Source: Flavobacteriales bacterium | GTDB lineage: Bacteria > Bacteroidota > Bacteroidia > Flavobacteriales_D > Sanyastnellaceae | Direction of reading: 5' to 3' | Assembly: GCA_030728235.1 (NCBI GenBank) | Contig: JANRAA010000246.1 | Span: 1 to 16,706, forward strand | Length of the DNA: 16,706 bases | Part shown: piece after piece, positions 15,309 through 16,706 of the stretch | Position numbering within the stretch: position 1 is the stretch's first letter | Layout of the letters: each line of letters starts with the position of its first letter | Notes under the pieces: model-generated | Told to the model about the DNA's origin: nothing | Database searches by the model: none | Seen by the model: only the letters and a program-made list of their open reading frames with translations | Program-made: the position numbers and the translations under genes

Positions 15309-15312
15309 CAGC

Positions 15313-15990
15313 ATGTTTTCAAAATTCCTCGTGGCCATCACGTTTGTGATTGCGTCTTTGTCTGTTTCTGCCCAACTCAACGAGGAAGTGTGGACCCTTT
15401 CGGGCAAGCAATACCTGGGAGAAGGATTTAAGCGGTGGAAGTTTGACTTTATTTTCGACGGGCGCAACTCAATTGCCAATGGAAAACCCGTGAACATCGG
15501 GGGATTGCGCATGGGTTTCGAGTACAAACGCGTGCACCGATTTGGGGTAGGAATCTACAATTTCAACCAAGCCTTGTCGCTCCCTCAATACAACAATGGC
15601 GATACTGTTGTTAGTCCGTCGCGCTTCACATTCGGCTACGGCTCTCTGTACTACGAACGCGTGCTTTTATTGCACCGAAAGTGGGAGGTGAGTGGCACCA
15701 TCCATTTGGGCAGGGGCAATGTGGCTATTGATTATTTCGATACCAAATCGGGGATATGGACCCGGCTAGAAGACGTTTCGGTGCGGCCAATAGAATTGAG
15801 CGCTTCTGGTTATCACCACTTGAGTTGGTGGCTTTCTGCAGGTTTGGGTGTTGGACATAGGTGGATGCTTGAAACGCCATCTGAATTGCGACCACTTTAC
15901 AACTCTACTGTGTATCTTGCGAAGGTTAAAATCCGCGTTGGAAAAGCCATTCGGGCCATTGGAAACAAGAATGTGAAAAATGAATATTGA
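15313..15990 (+). CDS. Exported hypothetical protein, probably a small outer-membrane beta-barrel
   Basis: I do not recognise a named family. The 225-residue product begins MFSKFLVAITFVIASLSVSA-Q, a clear signal peptide cleaved near residue 21. The mature part is rich in aromatic and alternating polar/hydrophobic stretches (for example FKRWKFDFIFDG, LRMGFEYK, FTFGYGSLYYERV, WWLSAGLGVGHRWM), the pattern of amphipathic beta strands in outer-membrane barrels of Bacteroidota. It ends KNVKNEY rather than with the usual terminal aromatic strand, which leaves some doubt. I chose the ATG at 15313 rather than the upstream 15283, because the latter lies inside prmC and hides the signal peptide. The gene overlaps the start of ligA by 11 bp, which suggests co-transcription with it. 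Function is unknown. Confidence 0.8.
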   Translation: MFSKFLVAITFVIASLSVSAQLNEEVWTLSGKQYLGEGFKRWKFDFIFDGRNSIANGKPVNIGGLRMGFEYKRVHRFGVGIYNFNQALSLPQYNNGDTVVSPSRFTFGYGSLYYERVLLLHRKWEVSGTIHLGRGNVAIDYFDTKSGIWTRLEDVSVRPIELSASGYHHLSWWLSAGLGVGHRWMLETPSELRPLYNSTVYLAKVKIRVGKAIRAIGNKNVKNEY

Positions 15991-16706
15991 GCAGGCTAAA
16001 TCTCGCATTGACGTGCTTACCGCAGAGTTAAATGCTCACAATCACGCTTATTATGTATTGAACCAACCATCGATTTCAGATTATGAATTCGATACGTTGT
16101 TGCGTGAACTGCAAGACTTGGAGGCCGCATTTCCTGAAATGGCTGCTGCCAACTCACCAACCAAACGTGTGGGTGGCGATATTACCGATAAGTTCGAAAA
16201 AGTAAAGCACCGATTTCCGATGCTGTCGCTGTCGAACACCTATTCTCAAGAAGAAATCATCGACTGGGAGAATCGCGTAAAAAAATCGATTCAGGGCGAA
16301 ATTGAATACGTGCTCGAATTGAAATACGACGGCGTAGCCATCAGCATGACCTACGAAGATGGCGTTTTGGTGCGTGCCGTAACGCGCGGCGATGGTGATG
16401 TGGGTGAAGATGTAACGACCAACGTAAGAACGATTCGCTCGGTGCCATTGAAACTGCACGGAACGGGCTATCCAAAGTCGTTTGATATTCGTGGAGAGAT
16501 CTATTTCCCACACGCTGAATTCGAACGTTTGAACGCCCAAAGGGCGGATGATGGGGAGGAGTTGTACGCCAATCCGCGGAACACAGCGTCGGGGACGTTA
16601 AAAAATCAAGACAGCAAGCTCGTGGCATCACGCGGATTGAATTGCTTCTTGTATTTCGTTTATGCCGAGCAGCTTCCCTTCGATAATCACTTTGATAGTT
16701 TGATGC
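15980..16706 (+). CDS. ligA: NAD-dependent DNA ligase, N-terminal part (3' end missing)
   Basis: LigA seals nicks in replication, repair and recombination using NAD+ as cofactor. The first 242 codons are present; full proteins have about 670. Domain Ia has the NMN-binding signature (H21, H23-type HAYYV, then D34-Y-E-F-D). The adenylation domain has MLSLSN (81-86), the nucleophilic lysine K115 in ELKYDGVAIS, TRGDGDVGED (135-144), RGEIY with E173, and NPRNTASGTL (198-207). The lysine and glutamate fall at the same numbers as K115 and E173 of E. coli LigA, which supports the start at 15980. The start lies 11 bp inside the end of the exported-protein gene and has no promoter-like box of its own. 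The OB, zinc-finger, HhH and BRCT domains would lie beyond the right edge. Confidence 0.96.
   Translation, partial: MNIEQAKSRIDVLTAELNAHNHAYYVLNQPSISDYEFDTLLRELQDLEAAFPEMAAANSPTKRVGGDITDKFEKVKHRFPMLSLSNTYSQEEIIDWENRVKKSIQGEIEYVLELKYDGVAISMTYEDGVLVRAVTRGDGDVGEDVTTNVRTIRSVPLKLHGTGYPKSFDIRGEIYFPHAEFERLNAQRADDGEELYANPRNTASGTLKNQDSKLVASRGLNCFLYFVYAEQLPFDNHFDSLM

Noticed and set aside
15283..15312. Upstream start for the exported protein
   Set aside because: It would overlap prmC, would cover the promoter box at 15301-15308 and would place ten residues before a clear signal peptide.
16154..16540. 128-codon open frame antisense to ligA
   Set aside because: It lies opposite conserved catalytic motifs of LigA, with no supporting features.

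Overview
The window looks like a chromosomal segment of a member of Bacteroidota, most probably a marine or freshwater Flavobacteriales. The evidence is the sequence type of the topoisomerase IV pair, secreted enzymes carrying Cys-rich GCT...DDGSC repeats and MopE-like Asp-rich motifs, promoter boxes resembling TAnnTTTG, and the absence of strong Shine-Dalgarno sequences. The taxonomic placement is inference from protein style; no rRNA is present.

Positions 1-7440 (minus strand) encode three large exported proteins in a row. In transcription order they are a trypsin-fold lysyl-endopeptidase-like serine protease (7440-4936), a reprolysin-like zinc metalloprotease (4885-1325) and a BNR/Asp-box beta-propeller protein that runs off the left edge (1298-1). 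The two proteases have unrelated catalytic heads but nearly the same C-terminal tail: a CARDB-like domain, a jelly-roll-like domain, Cys-rich repeats, a MopE-like Asp motif, and a dockerin-like EF-hand pair with four cysteines at identical spacing. The metalloprotease carries seven Cys-rich units, two of them identical at the DNA level.

Positions 7441-7758 are a divergent intergenic region with a candidate promoter for each side. Positions 7759-12452 (plus strand) hold parE and parC, two bases apart. ParC ends in a long Asp-rich tract, a Pro/Lys linker and a terminal QPTLF pentapeptide that fits the sliding-clamp-binding consensus.

Positions 12600-14350 hold a lipoprotein alpha-amylase-family (GH13) enzyme whose stop codon overlaps the start of mgsA (methylglyoxal synthase). 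A strong hairpin terminator with a UUCG tetraloop follows. Positions 14450-16706 hold prmC (release-factor glutamine methyltransferase), a small exported, probably outer-membrane protein, and the first 242 codons of ligA (NAD-dependent DNA ligase), packed tightly. The gene after the terminator and the exported-protein gene each have a TAnnTTTG-like box ending four bases before the ATG, which would give leaderless or nearly leaderless mRNAs.

The housekeeping half is conventional. The most unusual part is the pair of proteases sharing a modular Cys-rich, calcium-binding-like tail. I saw no tRNA, rRNA, CRISPR array, insertion sequence or phage gene.
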